Program-made: the position numbers and the translations under genes | Part shown: positions 1-9,566 of the stretch, one piece after another | How the letters are laid out: every line of letters begins with the position of its first letter | Numbering within the stretch: position 1 is the first letter of the stretch | Notes under the pieces: model-generated | The model's input: only the letters and a program-made list of their open reading frames with translations | What the model was told of the DNA's origin: nothing | The model's database searches: none | DNA from: Alistipes megaguti | GTDB taxonomy: Bacteria > Bacteroidota > Bacteroidia > Bacteroidales > Rikenellaceae | Assembly (NCBI RefSeq): GCF_900604385.1 | Contig: NZ_LR027382.1 | Location: 2,836,076-2,900,075, forward strand | Direction of reading: 5' to 3' | Length of the DNA: 64,000 bases

Positions 1-1437
1 TGCCGCCCGGACAAACGGCTCGCCGTCTGGATGCACGGCGGAGTCAGCGAAGGCGTCATGTGCGCCGGCCGGGAATCCACGTATGCCATTCTGGAGGATA
101 TTCTCGGCGAGGTCTGCGCGCTGTTTCCCTTCGAATACATCCACCTCGGAGGCGACGAGGCCCCCAAGGAGGGCTGGAAAAAGTGTCCCCAATGCCAGGC
201 CCGCATCCGGGCCGAAGGGCTCGCCAACGAAAACGAACTCCAGGCCTACTTCATGCACCGGCTCGAAAAATTCGTCAACAGCCGGGGCAAACGCATGATC
301 GGCTGGGACGAGATCATGGAGGGAGGGCTCTCGCCCACGGCCACCGTGATGTCGTGGCGGGGCGTGCTGCCCGGCCTTGAGGCCGCCCGCGGAGGCAATG
401 ACGTGGTCATGGCCCCCGGGTCCTACCTCTATCTCAACCACCCGCAGTCGTACAACCGGGTCACCAACACGTCGGAGGGCATCCTCTCGCTGAAGCGCGT
501 CTACGGATTCGACCCCGCGCCCGAAGCCGATCTTACACCCGAAGCCCGCGCCCATATTCTGGGCGTACAGGCCTGCCAATGGTCGGAATGCACGCCCAAC
601 GAGCAGATCCTCTACTACAAGGAGTATCCCCGCGCCATTGCCGTGGCGGAGATGGGCTGGACGGCTCAGGCCGACCGCAATTGGGAGGATTTCCAGGCTC
701 GCCTCAAGCGTCACCTCGGACTGCTCTCCCTCTACGGCATTCCGTACGGAGCACCCAGCCGCGAGTTGCAGATCGCGCTGGTCCCCGACGCCGCGGGGAA
801 ACCGTGCATCCGGATCTCGGCCGAGACCGACGAACCCATCCACTACACCCTCGACGGAAGCGAACCGACTCAGGAGAGCCCCGTCTACGAGGGTCCCGTA
901 GCCGTGAGCGGCGACTGCACCGTGCGTGCGCAGATCTTCGCCGACGCCCCGGACTGCCCGGCCGAACAGACCATTCACTTCCACAAGGCCCTCTGCAAAC
1001 CGGTCTCCTATGCACTGCCCTACTCGACCAACCACGACGGAGGCGGCGACTTCGCCATGACGGACGGCTGCTTCGAAAAGTGGCAGGGTTTCGAGAAGCA
1101 GGATGCCGATTTCACCCTCGATCTGGGACGGCCGACGACGATCGACAGCATCCGCACCCGCTGGATGTATGACATTTCGGACTGGGTGCTCCGCCCGCGC
1201 GAGGTGACTTTCAGCATCTCCGAGGACGGTAAGTCGTTCACCGAACTGCTGCGACGGAAACTCGTCAATCCCGAAGGACAATACGACAAGGGCGTTGAAG
1301 AGGTAAGCTGTCCGGTCGGCGGACGTCCGGTGCGGTTCATCCGCGTAGAGGCCCGCAGCGAAAAGGTCAATCCCGCCTGGCACAGCAGTGCCGGCGCTCC
1401 GTGCTGGATCTTCATCGACGAGGTGGTCGTGGAGTGA
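1..1437 (+). CDS. beta-N-acetylhexosaminidase, GH20 (5' end outside window)
   Basis: This is the C-terminal part of a GH20 exo-hexosaminidase, which removes terminal GlcNAc or GalNAc from glycans, probably in the periplasm or on the surface. The frame is open from base 1, so the gene starts upstream. The catalytic Asp-Glu pair lies in HLGGDEAPKEGW near bases 139-174, followed by the conserved GWDEI and VMSWRG segments. After the barrel there is a chitobiase-type C-terminal domain (about bases 750-990) and an F5/8-type carbohydrate-binding domain up to the stop, with the typical ending FIDEVVVE. The gene at 26981 is a full-length relative with the same order. The gene ends just before a bidirectional terminator shared with the convergent efflux operon. 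Family assignment is firm; the substrate is not known. Confidence 0.93.
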   Translation, partial: CRPDKRLAVWMHGGVSEGVMCAGRESTYAILEDILGEVCALFPFEYIHLGGDEAPKEGWKKCPQCQARIRAEGLANENELQAYFMHRLEKFVNSRGKRMIGWDEIMEGGLSPTATVMSWRGVLPGLEAARGGNDVVMAPGSYLYLNHPQSYNRVTNTSEGILSLKRVYGFDPAPEADLTPEARAHILGVQACQWSECTPNEQILYYKEYPRAIAVAEMGWTAQADRNWEDFQARLKRHLGLLSLYGIPYGAPSRELQIALVPDAAGKPCIRISAETDEPIHYTLDGSEPTQESPVYEGPVAVSGDCTVRAQIFADAPDCPAEQTIHFHKALCKPVSYALPYSTNHDGGGDFAMTDGCFEKWQGFEKQDADFTLDLGRPTTIDSIRTRWMYDISDWVLRPREVTFSISEDGKSFTELLRRKLVNPEGQYDKGVEEVSCPVGGRPVRFIRVEARSEKVNPAWHSSAGAPCWIFIDEVVVE

Positions 1438-1467
1438 GCCGCGGCCGCGAACCCTCCCGCCCGAACG

Positions 1468-1512
1468 AAAAACCCGGAAAGACTTCCTCTCGGAGAACCT
1501 TTCCGGGTTTTT
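1468..1512. terminator. bidirectional rho-independent terminator
   Basis: The arms AAAAACCCGGAAAG (1468-1481) and CTTTCCGGGTTTTT (1499-1512) are perfect inverted repeats, with an A-run on one side and a T-run on the other. It therefore works for the hexosaminidase on the plus strand and the efflux operon on the minus strand. Confidence 0.88.
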
Positions 1513-1596
1513 CATCACGATGTACGGCCGTTTCTGCGCTCCCGTCCGAACCGTCGGCAAAGATCCGGGACGGCACCGATGGAGGAGCCGATCCGC

Positions 1597-2506
1597 ATCA
1601 GCGGCCCGGATGCGGGCCGTGGCGTACATGCCCGGGCGGAACTGCGGATTCTGCTCCGCAATGCGCACGTAGACGTCGATCGAGCGATTTTCGCTGTTGA
1701 CCTGCTGACCGATCATCGCAACCATACCATGGAACGTCTGAAGGTCCATGCCGTTGACGCGGAACTCGACCTGATCACCGATCATCAGATGCGGCAGATC
1801 CTTCTCATAGGCCGTCAGGCGGAGCATCATTTCGCGCTTGTCGACAATCTCGCACAGCGGCTCGCCCACGTCGAAATGGCGGCCGATATTCATCTTCACG
1901 TCGGCCACATAGCCGCTGATCGGCGCCTTGACCTCCAGCAGCGGCGCAATCCCCCCGACTCAGCAGACGGGTCGTATCCATACCCAGCAAGGCCAGCTGA
2001 GCGGCGGCAGCCTCCATGCGGCTGCGCATCGAGAGATACTCGGCACGGCTCTGCTGGTAGCGTTTCTGCGAAGAGGCCTCCTCGCGCGAAAGCGTCTGCT
2101 GACGCAGATACTCCGTACGCAGGCATTCGTACTGCGCGTGGCTGTCCAGGTAGGTCTGCTGCAGGGTGATGAACTCCGGATTTTCGAGCGTCGCCAACAC
2201 GTCGCCCTGCTTGACATAGGCGCCGGGAAGCAGCGTGGTGCTCCGGACCGATCCACCCATGGTCAGCGTCACCGTGGCACGGTGCTGCGGCGGAATGGCC
2301 AGCGTTCCATTGAAGAGCGTTTCATTCGGAACCGACGTGGCTCCCGACGCCGCATCCACCGCGGCGTCGGCCGGTTCGGCGGCCGCAAGTTCGACCGTAT
2401 CGGCCGTCTGAACGGCCGCGGAGGCCGGATCGGCGGCCGTCGACGAGGTCCCCGAATTCGAGCAGGCCCCGAGCAGCAGGGTCAAGGGAAGAAATATCTT
2501 TTTCAT
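1597..2506 (-). pseudogene. RND efflux membrane fusion protein (CusB/CzcB type), frameshifted and C-terminally truncated
   Basis: The protein starts with a lipoprotein signal (LLGACSNS) and a low-complexity Ala/Asp-rich linker. It then has the lipoyl-like half motif (PGAYVKQGDVLATLENPEF), a coiled-coil hairpin and, in another frame, the second half (APISGYVADVKMNIG) and beta-barrel (VEFRVNGMDLQTFHGMV). The frame is broken at a run of six C at 1951-1956. Homology ends at GMYATARIRAADA near 1597, about 60 residues before adaptors of this family normally end, and the transcript terminator follows at 1512. The adaptor would link the inner-membrane pump and outer-membrane channel encoded upstream. 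It is probably non-functional as read. The homopolymer shift could be a sequencing error, but the lost C-terminus could not. Confidence 0.8.
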
Positions 2507-2517
2507 AAGACTTGTTT

Positions 2518-3624
2518 TTAGCGGTATAATTCGTATTCGAGTGCGGCAATATTGTACTGGTTGAGCGTTTCGACGTAGCCCCGGCGGATCTCAAGTGCCG
2601 TATTGAGACTCAGGATATATTCGGCAATGCTCGTCTCGCTGTTGGCCAACTGGAGCTTGGCGGCGCGGATGAGCGTCTCGTCCTCCGGAAGCGCCGACTC
2701 CGTGTAGTAGCGCAGGCTCTCGCCGTAACGCCGCAGCGAGGCTTCGAGCTCGGTCACCCGACTGGTCACCGTGCGCAGGTTCATCTCCGTCTCGTTGCGG
2801 GCGATACGGGCATCGGCCTTCGCCTGGCGGATCCGGCTGCGCTGCGAATTGAAGAAGATCGGGAACGATGCTCCCACCACATAGGCGTTCAGCCCCTTGT
2901 CCGGAAGGATGTTCTGCCGCTGGTAACCCAGCGAGAACTCCGGGAAAAAGCGGCTCTTCTCCACCTTGACCCGGGCCTCCGCTTCGCACACCTGCGAGTC
3001 GTAGTAGCTGCGCTGAAGATCGGCCGCCACCTTGTGCTCCTTCTCGGCCTGGAAGAGCCTGTTGCGCATCTCGGCGGCCATCGTCGCCGTCATGCTCAAC
3101 TCCAGGCGCGTGATGTCGCCCTGTTCGTAGCACAGCTGGCTCGTGCGCGAAAGCTCCGTGGCCAGCGTATTCTGGTCGGCATAGAGCCGGCACAGTTCCT
3201 GCGTATAGAGGTAGTAGGACCACGCCCGCTTGACCTCGGCCACAACCTCGCGGCGAACCAGTTCCTTGCAGTGGCCTCCGGTTTCGATCTGCCGGCGGAC
3301 CAGCGCATTCTTGTAGAAGGGGGTCAGCAGCGAGCCCACCGACTGGGTGATGCTGATCTCCCGGTCGTTGCGCTCCGTTCCGTTGAGCTGGCCGAAGGAG
3401 TAGTCGACCGTCGTCGGAGCCAGTTCCCACGACTCGCCGCGCATGGCCCGGCTGCGTTCGATCGACGCCTCGGCCGACTGCAGACGGGGATGGTTCTCCA
3501 CGGCCATGGCGACCGCTTCATCGAGGGTCACCCGCTGCTGGCTGTGCCCCTCGGTCGGCAGCACAAGCAGCATCGGCAGCAACAGCATCGGGAAGAAGCG
3601 GCGCAGGAACGTGCGGCGCCTCAC
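2518..3624 (-). CDS. TolC-like outer-membrane channel, probably the C-terminal part of a CusA-TolC fusion
   Basis: This is a TolC/CusC-type outer membrane factor. It has a signal-like hydrophobic stretch (FFPMLLLPMLLVLPTEG), then the OEP repeat start (VTLDEAVAMAVENHPRLQSAEASI), long helical segments and a strongly conserved second repeat (KVEKSRFFPEFSLGYQRQN). As an independent gene it would use a GTG at 3624 lying inside the end of the RND gene and overlapping it by about 100 bases in another frame, which is unlikely. In many Bacteroidota CzcA/CusA proteins the TolC domain is fused to the pump C-terminus, so I infer one fused gene broken by a frameshift near 3620. The region between VAADLQRS and YYDSQVCEAE also looks about 40 residues shorter than relatives. 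What it exports is unknown; metal ions are likely from the family. Confidence 0.75.
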   Translation of the reverse strand: MRRRTFLRRFFPMLLLPMLLVLPTEGHSQQRVTLDEAVAMAVENHPRLQSAEASIERSRAMRGESWELAPTTVDYSFGQLNGTERNDREISITQSVGSLLTPFYKNALVRRQIETGGHCKELVRREVVAEVKRAWSYYLYTQELCRLYADQNTLATELSRTSQLCYEQGDITRLELSMTATMAAEMRNRLFQAEKEHKVAADLQRSYYDSQVCEAEARVKVEKSRFFPEFSLGYQRQNILPDKGLNAYVVGASFPIFFNSQRSRIRQAKADARIARNETEMNLRTVTSRVTELEASLRRYGESLRYYTESALPEDETLIRAAKLQLANSETSIAEYILSLNTALEIRRGYVETLNQYNIAALEYELYR

Positions 3625-6274
3625 CGACCAGCCGGTAGAAGACCGGAACGACGAAGAGCGTCAGAAGCGTCGAGACGAAGAGTCCGCCGATCACCACCGT
3701 GGCCAGCGGGCGCTGCACCTCGGCTCCGGCCGTCGTGGCCACGGCCATCGGCACGAAGCCCAGCAAGGCAACCAGACCCGTCAGGAAGACCGGACGAAGC
3801 AGATGCTGCGTACCGCGTGCAATGACGCGGCGCGTCGAAAGTGGATAGGGTGTCATGTCACGCAAGGCATTGAAATGGTTGATCATCAGGATGCCGTTGA
3901 GCACGGCCACGCCGAACAGGGCGATAAAGCCCACTCCGGCCGAGATGCTGAACGGAAGTCCGCGCAGCCACAGGGCCAGAATGCCGCCGATGATCGACAG
4001 CGGCACCGTCGAGAAGACCACCAGCGTGTAGGTCACGCTCTTGAAGGCGAAGAACAGCAGCAGGATCAGCAGCAGCGCCACGGGGATCACCACCAGCAGC
4101 GTGCGGATGGCATTCTGCAGATTCTCGAACTGTCCGCCGTATTCGAAGTAGTAGCCCGGTTTGAGCGAGACGTTCCGCTCGAGGCTCTCCCGGATGGAGG
4201 CCACCACCTGCTGGATGTCGGCATCACGCACGTTCACCCCGATCACCACGCGCCGTTTCGTGGCATCGCGGTTGATCTGCAGCGGACCGTTCACCAGATC
4301 GATCGTCGCCACCTCGCTCACCGGAAGCTGGATGCCGTCCGATGTGCGGATGAAGAGCCGGTCGAGGTTCAGGTCGGCCACCTTGCGCTGGTCCACTCCT
4401 CGAAGGGCTTCACGACGATCATCACGTCGGCATCCTCCACGGCCATCGGGTCGGTTGGAACCTCCGCCGTACCGATCGTCGCCACCACATGCCTGATCTC
4501 CGGGAAGTTGTCCATCAGAATCTGCTCGGCATGCTCCGAGACGGCGATGCTCCGCGTGAGCGAGCTTCCGGCCGGAAGGGTCATCTGCATGGCGAAGTCC
4601 CCCTCGTCGAGCGTCGGGATGAACTCGGCGCCCAGACGCGTGAGCGAGCTTCCGGCTCCCGATGAAGGCCGCCACCGCCACGCCGACCGTCGCCCAGCGG
4701 AACTGCAGGCAGACACTCAGACACCGCTGGTAGATGCGGTTCAGCCATACGAAGAAGCGGTCGGCAAGCGTCGGCTTGGCCTGGATGCGCCGCTTGAGGA
4801 AGAGCGACGACATCATCGGCACGTAGGTCAGCGAGAGGAACAGCGCTCCGATAATACAGAATACCAGCGTCTTGGCCATCGGCGTGAAGTACTTGCCCTC
4901 GATGCCCGTCAGCGTCAGGATCGGGAAGAAGACGATCAGGATGATGATCACGGCGAAGGTTGCCGAGCGCACCACGTTGCCCGCGTCCGGCCGAGGTTCT
5001 GACGGCCGTAGAGGTGAGCCAGAATACCCTCGACAATCACGATCGAACCGTCGACCACGATACCGAAGTCAATGGCGCCGAGACTCATCAGGTTGGCCGA
5101 AACCCCGAACAGACGCATGAGAATGAAGGCGAAGAGCATCGCCAGCGGGATCACCGAGGCCACGATCATGCCCGCCCGGACGTTGCCCAGGAAGACGATC
5201 AGCACGATGAAGACGATGATCGCCTCCCCCCCCCTCGATCAGGTTGCGGATGACGGTCAAGATGTTGCGGTTGACCAGCTCCGAACGGTTCAGATAGGGC
5301 GAGATCGTGACCTCTTCCGGCAGTATCTTCTGGATCTTCGCGACCCGCGACTCCAACTCCCGGGTCACCACGTTGGCATTCGCACCCTTGAGCATCATGG
5401 CGATGCCGCCCACGCATTCACCCTTGCCGTCGCGCGTCATGGCGCCGAAGCGTTTGGCCGAACCGAACTTCACCGTCGCCACATCACTCACATGGAGCGG
5501 GATGCCGCCGCGGTTGGCCACGACGATCTGTCGCACGTCGTCCAGCGACGAGGTCATTCCCTCCGAACGGATGTAGTAGGCCCGGTTGACCTTTTCGATG
5601 TAGCTGCCGCCCGTATTCTGGTTGTTGCGGCTCAGCGCCTCGAAGACATCCCCGATGGTGATGTTGAGCGAATAGAGCGCATCGGGATCCACGGCCACCT
5701 CGTACTGTTTGAGGTAACCGCCGAAACTGTTGATCTCGACAATGCCCGGAATGCCCGACAACTGTCGCTTGACAATCCAGTCCTGGATCGTACGCAACTC
5801 CATGGCGTCGTAACGGTCTTCGTAGCCCGGAGCCACATCGAGCGTATACTGGTAGATTTCGCCCAGACCCGTGGTGATGGGCATCATCTCCGGCGTGCCG
5901 AGTTTGGGCGGGATCTCGCCGGCCACGGTCTGGATCTGTTCGTTGATCAACTGGCGCGCATCGAGGATCGGAATGCTCTCCTTGAAGACAACCGTCACGA
6001 CGGACAACCCGAAACGCGACACGGAACGGATCTCCTCGACATTCATGATGTTGCTCATTGCCACTTCGATCGGGAAGGTGATCAGCTGCTCAACCTCCTG
6101 GGGAACCAGCGTCGGTGAAACAGTCACGATCTGCACCTGGTTGTTGGTGATGTCCGGCACGGCATCAACCGGCAACGTCAACATCGCATAGATGCCTCCC
6201 GCAAGCAGGAAAAGCATCGTCAACCCGATGAAGAGCTTTTTCGTAACCGCAAAGCGAACTATGGTTTTAAACAT
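3518..6274 (-). pseudogene. CusA/CzcA-type heavy-metal RND pump, several frameshifts and internal deletions
   Basis: The N-terminus (start chosen at MFKTIVRFAV, 6274) and the porter domain are clear, e.g. VDAVPDITNNQVQIVT and the Gly-rich TM4 region GAIDFGIVVDGSIVIVEG. The C-terminal transmembrane block is also intact (SISAGVGFIALFGVAVLNGILM). Between them the gene is broken. The frame is lost at a C-run near 5226-5235. About 17 residues are missing near 4985 (LYGRQNLGRT joins straight to VVRSATFAV). The stretch 4655-4390 lies in another frame. About 130 residues of the periplasmic porter domain are missing at the join EEWTSA/KVADLNLDRLF near 4395. The intact pump would be about 1030 residues before the fused TolC domain. 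Loss of function is likely unless the assembly is wrong. Confidence 0.82.
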
Positions 6275-6328
6275 ACTGTGGTAATATGGATTTCGCACAA
6301 AAACACACAATCAAGCGTCACATGGTGC

Positions 6329-6360
6329 AAAAAAAAAGGCGGAAAATACCATTTTCCGTC
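6329..6360 (-). terminator. rho-independent terminator of the HxlR gene
   Basis: Read on the minus strand, GACGGAAAAT and ATTTTCCGCC form a hairpin with a three-base loop followed by nine T. It lies directly downstream of the regulator gene and upstream of the pump gene start. Confidence 0.8.
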
Positions 6361-6397
6361 CTGACGGTCTTCAGTCCCCCCCCCGAACCGCAACAAC

Positions 6398-6754
6398 TTA
6401 CAGCCGCTGTCGGCCGTATTTACGCTCAAAGAGCGCGGCATTGCGCTGCCCCCACTCGATCATCGAGTCGATGATCGGCAGCAGCGTTGCGCCCAGCTCC
6501 GAAAGCGCATACTCTGAACGCGGCGGCAATTCGGCATAGATGGTCTTGGTCACCAGACCGTCCTCGACCAGCTCCTTGAGCTGCAGGTCCAGAACCCGCG
6601 GGGTCGCCTCGGGAAGATTCCGGTGCAGCTCGCTCGGGCGAAGCGCCCCGTGGCGCAGTTCGTCCAGAATACACGACTTCCATTTCGAGTCCATCAGGCT
6701 CATCGTCAGCCGCAGCGGGCAATCCAGATCTACGGGTATCTTGCGTTCGTACAT
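6398..6754 (-). CDS. HxlR family transcriptional regulator
   Basis: This 118-residue winged-helix protein of the HxlR (DUF24) family has the usual order: a short N-terminus with Cys (LDCPLRLTMSLMDSKWKSCIL), the recognition region (LRHGALRPSELHRNLPEATPRVLDLQLKELVEDGLV) and the C-terminal helix (LLPIIDSMIEWGQ). Such proteins often respond to reactive electrophiles or quinones through the N-terminal Cys and repress a divergent reductase. Here the divergent genes are an NTF2-like protein and a flavodoxin-like reductase, which fits that pattern. The shared intergenic region holds dyads that could be its operators. Confidence 0.9.
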   Translation of the reverse strand: MYERKIPVDLDCPLRLTMSLMDSKWKSCILDELRHGALRPSELHRNLPEATPRVLDLQLKELVEDGLVTKTIYAELPPRSEYALSELGATLLPIIDSMIEWGQRNAALFERKYGRQRL

Positions 6755-6776
6755 GGCACTCCTTCTTTTCTCAACG

Positions 6777-6784
6777 CAAAGATA
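6777..6784 (-). promoter_or_regulatory. -7 box of the hxlR promoter
   Basis: TATCTTTG on the minus strand matches the Bacteroidota TAnnTTTG consensus, 23 bases before the HxlR start codon. I see no convincing -33 box, as expected for a regulated promoter. Confidence 0.6.
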
Positions 6785-6787
6785 GGA

Positions 6788-6810
6788 ATATCCCCCGATA
6801 TCAGGGATAT
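6788..6810. promoter_or_regulatory. palindrome between hxlR and the divergent operon, candidate HxlR operator
   Basis: ATATCCC (6788-6794) and GGGATAT (6804-6810) form an interrupted dyad around a central GATATC, between the two divergent -7 boxes. A second dyad, CCGAA-n6-TTCGG, lies at 6831-6846. The position fits self-regulation and control of the divergent genes; binding is inferred. Confidence 0.5.
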
Positions 6811-6849
6811 ACCGAATAATTTTTCAGTAGCCGAAACATTTTTCGGTAC

Positions 6850-6880
6850 TTGATTCGCCGGCCGGTTCTGCGTAATTTTG
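6850..6880 (+). promoter_or_regulatory. promoter of the NTF2-like/reductase operon
   Basis: TTG at 6850-6852 and TAATTTTG at 6873-6880 match the Bacteroidota -33 and -7 boxes with a 20-base spacer. The start codon is 27 bases downstream. Confidence 0.7.
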
Positions 6881-6907
6881 TCCGTGTAAAACCAATACCT
6901 GTTTCCC

Positions 6908-7291
6908 ATGAGAGCAAGCATCGAAACGTATCGGGCCGTCGAAGCGGCCGCCCGAAAATTCGTGCAGAGCGTCGCCGAAGGCAACAGCCGCCCGGCCCGC
7001 GAACTGTTTATCGACGAGGCCGTGCTGTTCGGCTATCTGGACGGCCGGCTCGAACACGGCTCCATCGAGCAATTCTACCACAACGTTGACACCGTACCGG
7101 CCGGAGAGTCGTTCAAGGCGCGCATCGACGTCCTCGACGTCGAGGAGACACTGGCCGTCGTGCGCGTGCTGGAGGAGAAATGGGGCGGACGCATCGACTT
7201 CACGGACTACCTGCTGTTGATGAAGATCGACGGTGAATGGCGTTGCGTGGCCAAGGCCTACAACCAGAATTCGGATACCATTCAAAAATAA
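6908..7291 (+). CDS. NTF2/SnoaL-like fold protein
   Basis: This 127-residue protein has the cone-shaped NTF2-like fold seen in the lumazine-binding-like/DUF4440 families: an N-terminal helix (AAARKFVQSVAEGN), the small-pocket strand region (FIDEAVLFGYLDG), and paired strands ending in TDYLLLMKIDGEWRCVAKAY. It has no signal peptide, so it should be cytoplasmic. The gene is seven bases ahead of a flavodoxin-like reductase and diverges from an HxlR gene. This arrangement is common for stress-induced detoxification pairs. The ligand is unknown. Confidence 0.8.
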   Translation: MRASIETYRAVEAAARKFVQSVAEGNSRPARELFIDEAVLFGYLDGRLEHGSIEQFYHNVDTVPAGESFKARIDVLDVEETLAVVRVLEEKWGGRIDFTDYLLLMKIDGEWRCVAKAYNQNSDTIQK

Positions 7292-7298
7292 GAGCCCC

Positions 7299-7838
7299 AT
7301 GAAAATGACGGTAATCACGGGAAGTCCCCGCAAAAACGGCAACAGTTTTGCCATGAGCGATGCCTTCATCCGCGCAGCCCGCGAACTCGGGCACTCGGTC
7401 GAACGTTTCGACGCCGCCTTCCTCAAGATCGGCGGCTGCCACGCCTGCATGACCTGCTACAAGACGGGCAAGGCCTGCTCGTTCAACGGAGAGTTTGATG
7501 CCATCGCCTCGTCGATCCTCACGTCCGATGCCGTCGTCTTCACCATGCCCGTTTACTGGTACTCCATTCCGGCACAGATCAAGGCGGTGATCGACTGTCT
7601 CTTCTCGCTCGTCGTGGGCGGGAAGTCCGTCGCCGGCAAAAAATGCGCCCTGATCGCCTGCTGCGAGGAGAAGGAGATGTCGGTGCTGGACGGCGTGCGG
7701 ATCCCGATGGAACGCACCGCAGCACTGCTCCAATGGGAGATGGTCGGCGAAGTGCTCATCCCGGGCGTGCTGAACGAAGGCGACATCGACCGTACGGACG
7801 GATGCCGACAGGCCGCCGAACTGGCCCGAAAATTCTGA
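7299..7838 (+). CDS. NADPH-dependent FMN reductase / flavodoxin-like protein
   Basis: This 179-residue protein has the flavodoxin-like FMN loop at its N-terminus (TGSPRKNGNS), two Cys in KIGGCHACMTCYKTGKAC typical of the iron-sulfur-flavoprotein/NAD(P)H reductase branch, and the second flavin loop (MPVYWYSIPAQIKAVIDC). It probably reduces quinones, nitro compounds or azo compounds with a bound FMN. I chose the ATG at 7299, which puts the beta-strand MTVITGSP at the N-terminus; upstream in-frame codons overlap the previous gene. It is co-transcribed with the NTF2-like gene. Confidence 0.88.
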   Translation: MKMTVITGSPRKNGNSFAMSDAFIRAARELGHSVERFDAAFLKIGGCHACMTCYKTGKACSFNGEFDAIASSILTSDAVVFTMPVYWYSIPAQIKAVIDCLFSLVVGGKSVAGKKCALIACCEEKEMSVLDGVRIPMERTAALLQWEMVGEVLIPGVLNEGDIDRTDGCRQAAELARKF

Positions 7839-7865
7839 AAAACGATCATAACCAACGTTTTCTGA

Positions 7866-7920
7866 CGGGCGCTCATGCGAAGAGTCCGAGATCCGGGCCT
7901 TCGGTGAGCGCCCGCCTTTT
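7866..7920 (+). terminator. terminator after the reductase operon
   Basis: CGGGCGCTCA (7866-7875) and TGAGCGCCCG (7905-7914) are perfect inverted repeats followed by CCTTTT. The remaining 7921-8112 shows no gene. Confidence 0.75.
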
Positions 7921-8112
7921 AGGTGCACGGGAACCGGATGAATATCCCGCAGCGGGGCCCGACAGCGGTACCGCGGAACAGACCGGCGCCCAAATCAGAG
8001 CCATTCAAATCCTTCAAACGGTTTCTTTCGAAACCTTTCGCAACTTTTTCTTTCATTTTATGGCCTGTTTTTCGTATTAATATGAAAAAGGGCCATTTAG
8101 GAGAAGAAAAAA

Positions 8113-8143
8113 TTGATCATTACAGGAATATTTAGTATCTTTG
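8113..8143 (+). promoter_or_regulatory. promoter of the fimbrial operon
   Basis: TTG (8113-8115) and TATCTTTG (8136-8143) are separated by 20 bases, an ideal Bacteroidota promoter. The start codon is 112 bases downstream, leaving a leader of about 105 bases. Its segments around 8186-8203 and 8234-8249 are partly complementary, so the leader may fold. I see no inverted repeats flanking the promoter that would suggest phase inversion. Confidence 0.75.
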
Positions 8144-8254
8144 CAGTCCTAAACCTCCGAGACCTATACTCAGCCCGAGAGAAAAGGTAATTTCCTCCGG
8201 GATGCGTGATGAATGACAGTGGCTCAGTATTTCCGGAGAAGAAGTTACTTTCTT

Positions 8255-9566
8255 ATGCGGATCAATACGACACTTGCACTCATTTGTCTGGTGGGTCTTG
8301 CTCTTCCGGCCATGAGTCGGGAAATACCGGCTCCATCCCGTGGAGGGGGGGGGAAATTTTTCCGACCCGATAAAGGCTGACTCATCGTGTATCGTCGACC
8401 GATTCGCTCTCTACTACTGGAGAGACCGGATCGATCTTGATGACGAATATCTCGACAACCGGTGGCAGATGGACCGGATTCGGCACTATCTGGCCAATTC
8501 ACCGCACATCGACAGCATCACCATCTATGCCTACGCCTCTCCCGAAGGCGTCTACGAGCACAACGTCTGGCTGGCCCGCAAACGTGCCGAAGCCGCCCGG
8601 CGTTTCGTCCTTGCGCACATTCCTGCAGATCGGAATTTCGACGCGGACCGCATCCGGCTCTGCCCGATGAACGAAAACTGGGAGGGCCTGACCCGGGAAC
8701 TCGAGGCCAACTACCATCGTAACGACCGCGACAAGGTACTCGCCATCCTCGAAGCTCCCGTGCGCAACGATACCAAAAAATGGAGACTTCAGCAACTCGA
8801 CAACGGTTACACCTATAAATATATTATCCGCAACCACATGCCCCGGTTGCGTCTGGCCACCTGGATCTGCATCTGGCAGAAGCCTCAGCAGAATCCCGTA
8901 GGCAAACCGGTGGAGTTCGCCGTGGAAGAGCCCGCCAAGAGTCCGCTCACGCCCCTTGCCGGCATCGGGCAGCAGGATACGGCCGCCTGGAAGAAACGAA
9001 CCATCGTGGCGCTGAAGACCAATATGCTGTATGATGCAGCAACGGCGCTCAACTTTGCAATCGAGGTTCCCTTCAACGAAAAATTCTCGATCCTCTACGA
9101 ACACCACTGCCCCTGGTGGCTCACCGGCAGCAACCGCTACTGTCTGCAGCTGCTCTCCTTCGGCGGCGAATTCCGCTGGTGGTTCAAGCCCAAAACCCGG
9201 CCCGAAACCCCGCGCAGAGTACAGCGCGACGCACTGGTCGGCCACTTCCTCGGCGTCTACGGCATGGGCGGAAAGTTCGACCTGCAGGCCAACCGGACCT
9301 TCTGCTATCAGGGCGAGTTCTTCAGCGCAGGACTGACCTACGGGTACTCCATGCCCATTGCCAAACGCGTCAATCTCGAATTCTCCATCTCGGCCGGATA
9401 TGCCCGCATCCCCTATCGCCACTACAACCCCACGGACGACTGGGAACTGCTGATCCGCGACCGCAACAAATCGGGTGTCTGGCACTATTTCGGTCCCACG
9501 AAGATCGAAGTGGCGCTCAGCGTGCCCCTGCTCGTCAAAACCAAGGTGAAAGGAGGTAACCGATGA
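8255..9566 (+). CDS. DUF3575 outer-membrane protein, first gene of the fimbrial operon (frameshift at G9)
   Basis: The ATG at 8255 begins a clear signal peptide (LALICLVGLALPAMS), but the frame breaks at a run of nine G (8345-8353). After removing one G the protein runs to 9566, about 437 residues. The first half resembles an OmpA-like peptidoglycan-binding region (IDSITIYAYASPEGVYEHNVWLA). The second half is the DUF3575 beta-barrel (VALKTNMLYDAATALNFAIE). DUF3575 genes commonly head fimbrillin operons in Bacteroides and relatives. It may anchor or help assemble the fimbriae; the role is inferred. The single homopolymer shift in an otherwise well-kept gene looks like a sequencing error or a phase-variable run. 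Confidence 0.8.

Noticed and set aside
8113..8254. Invertible promoter for the fimbrial operon
   Set aside because: No inverted repeats flank the promoter, and no invertase gene is nearby.
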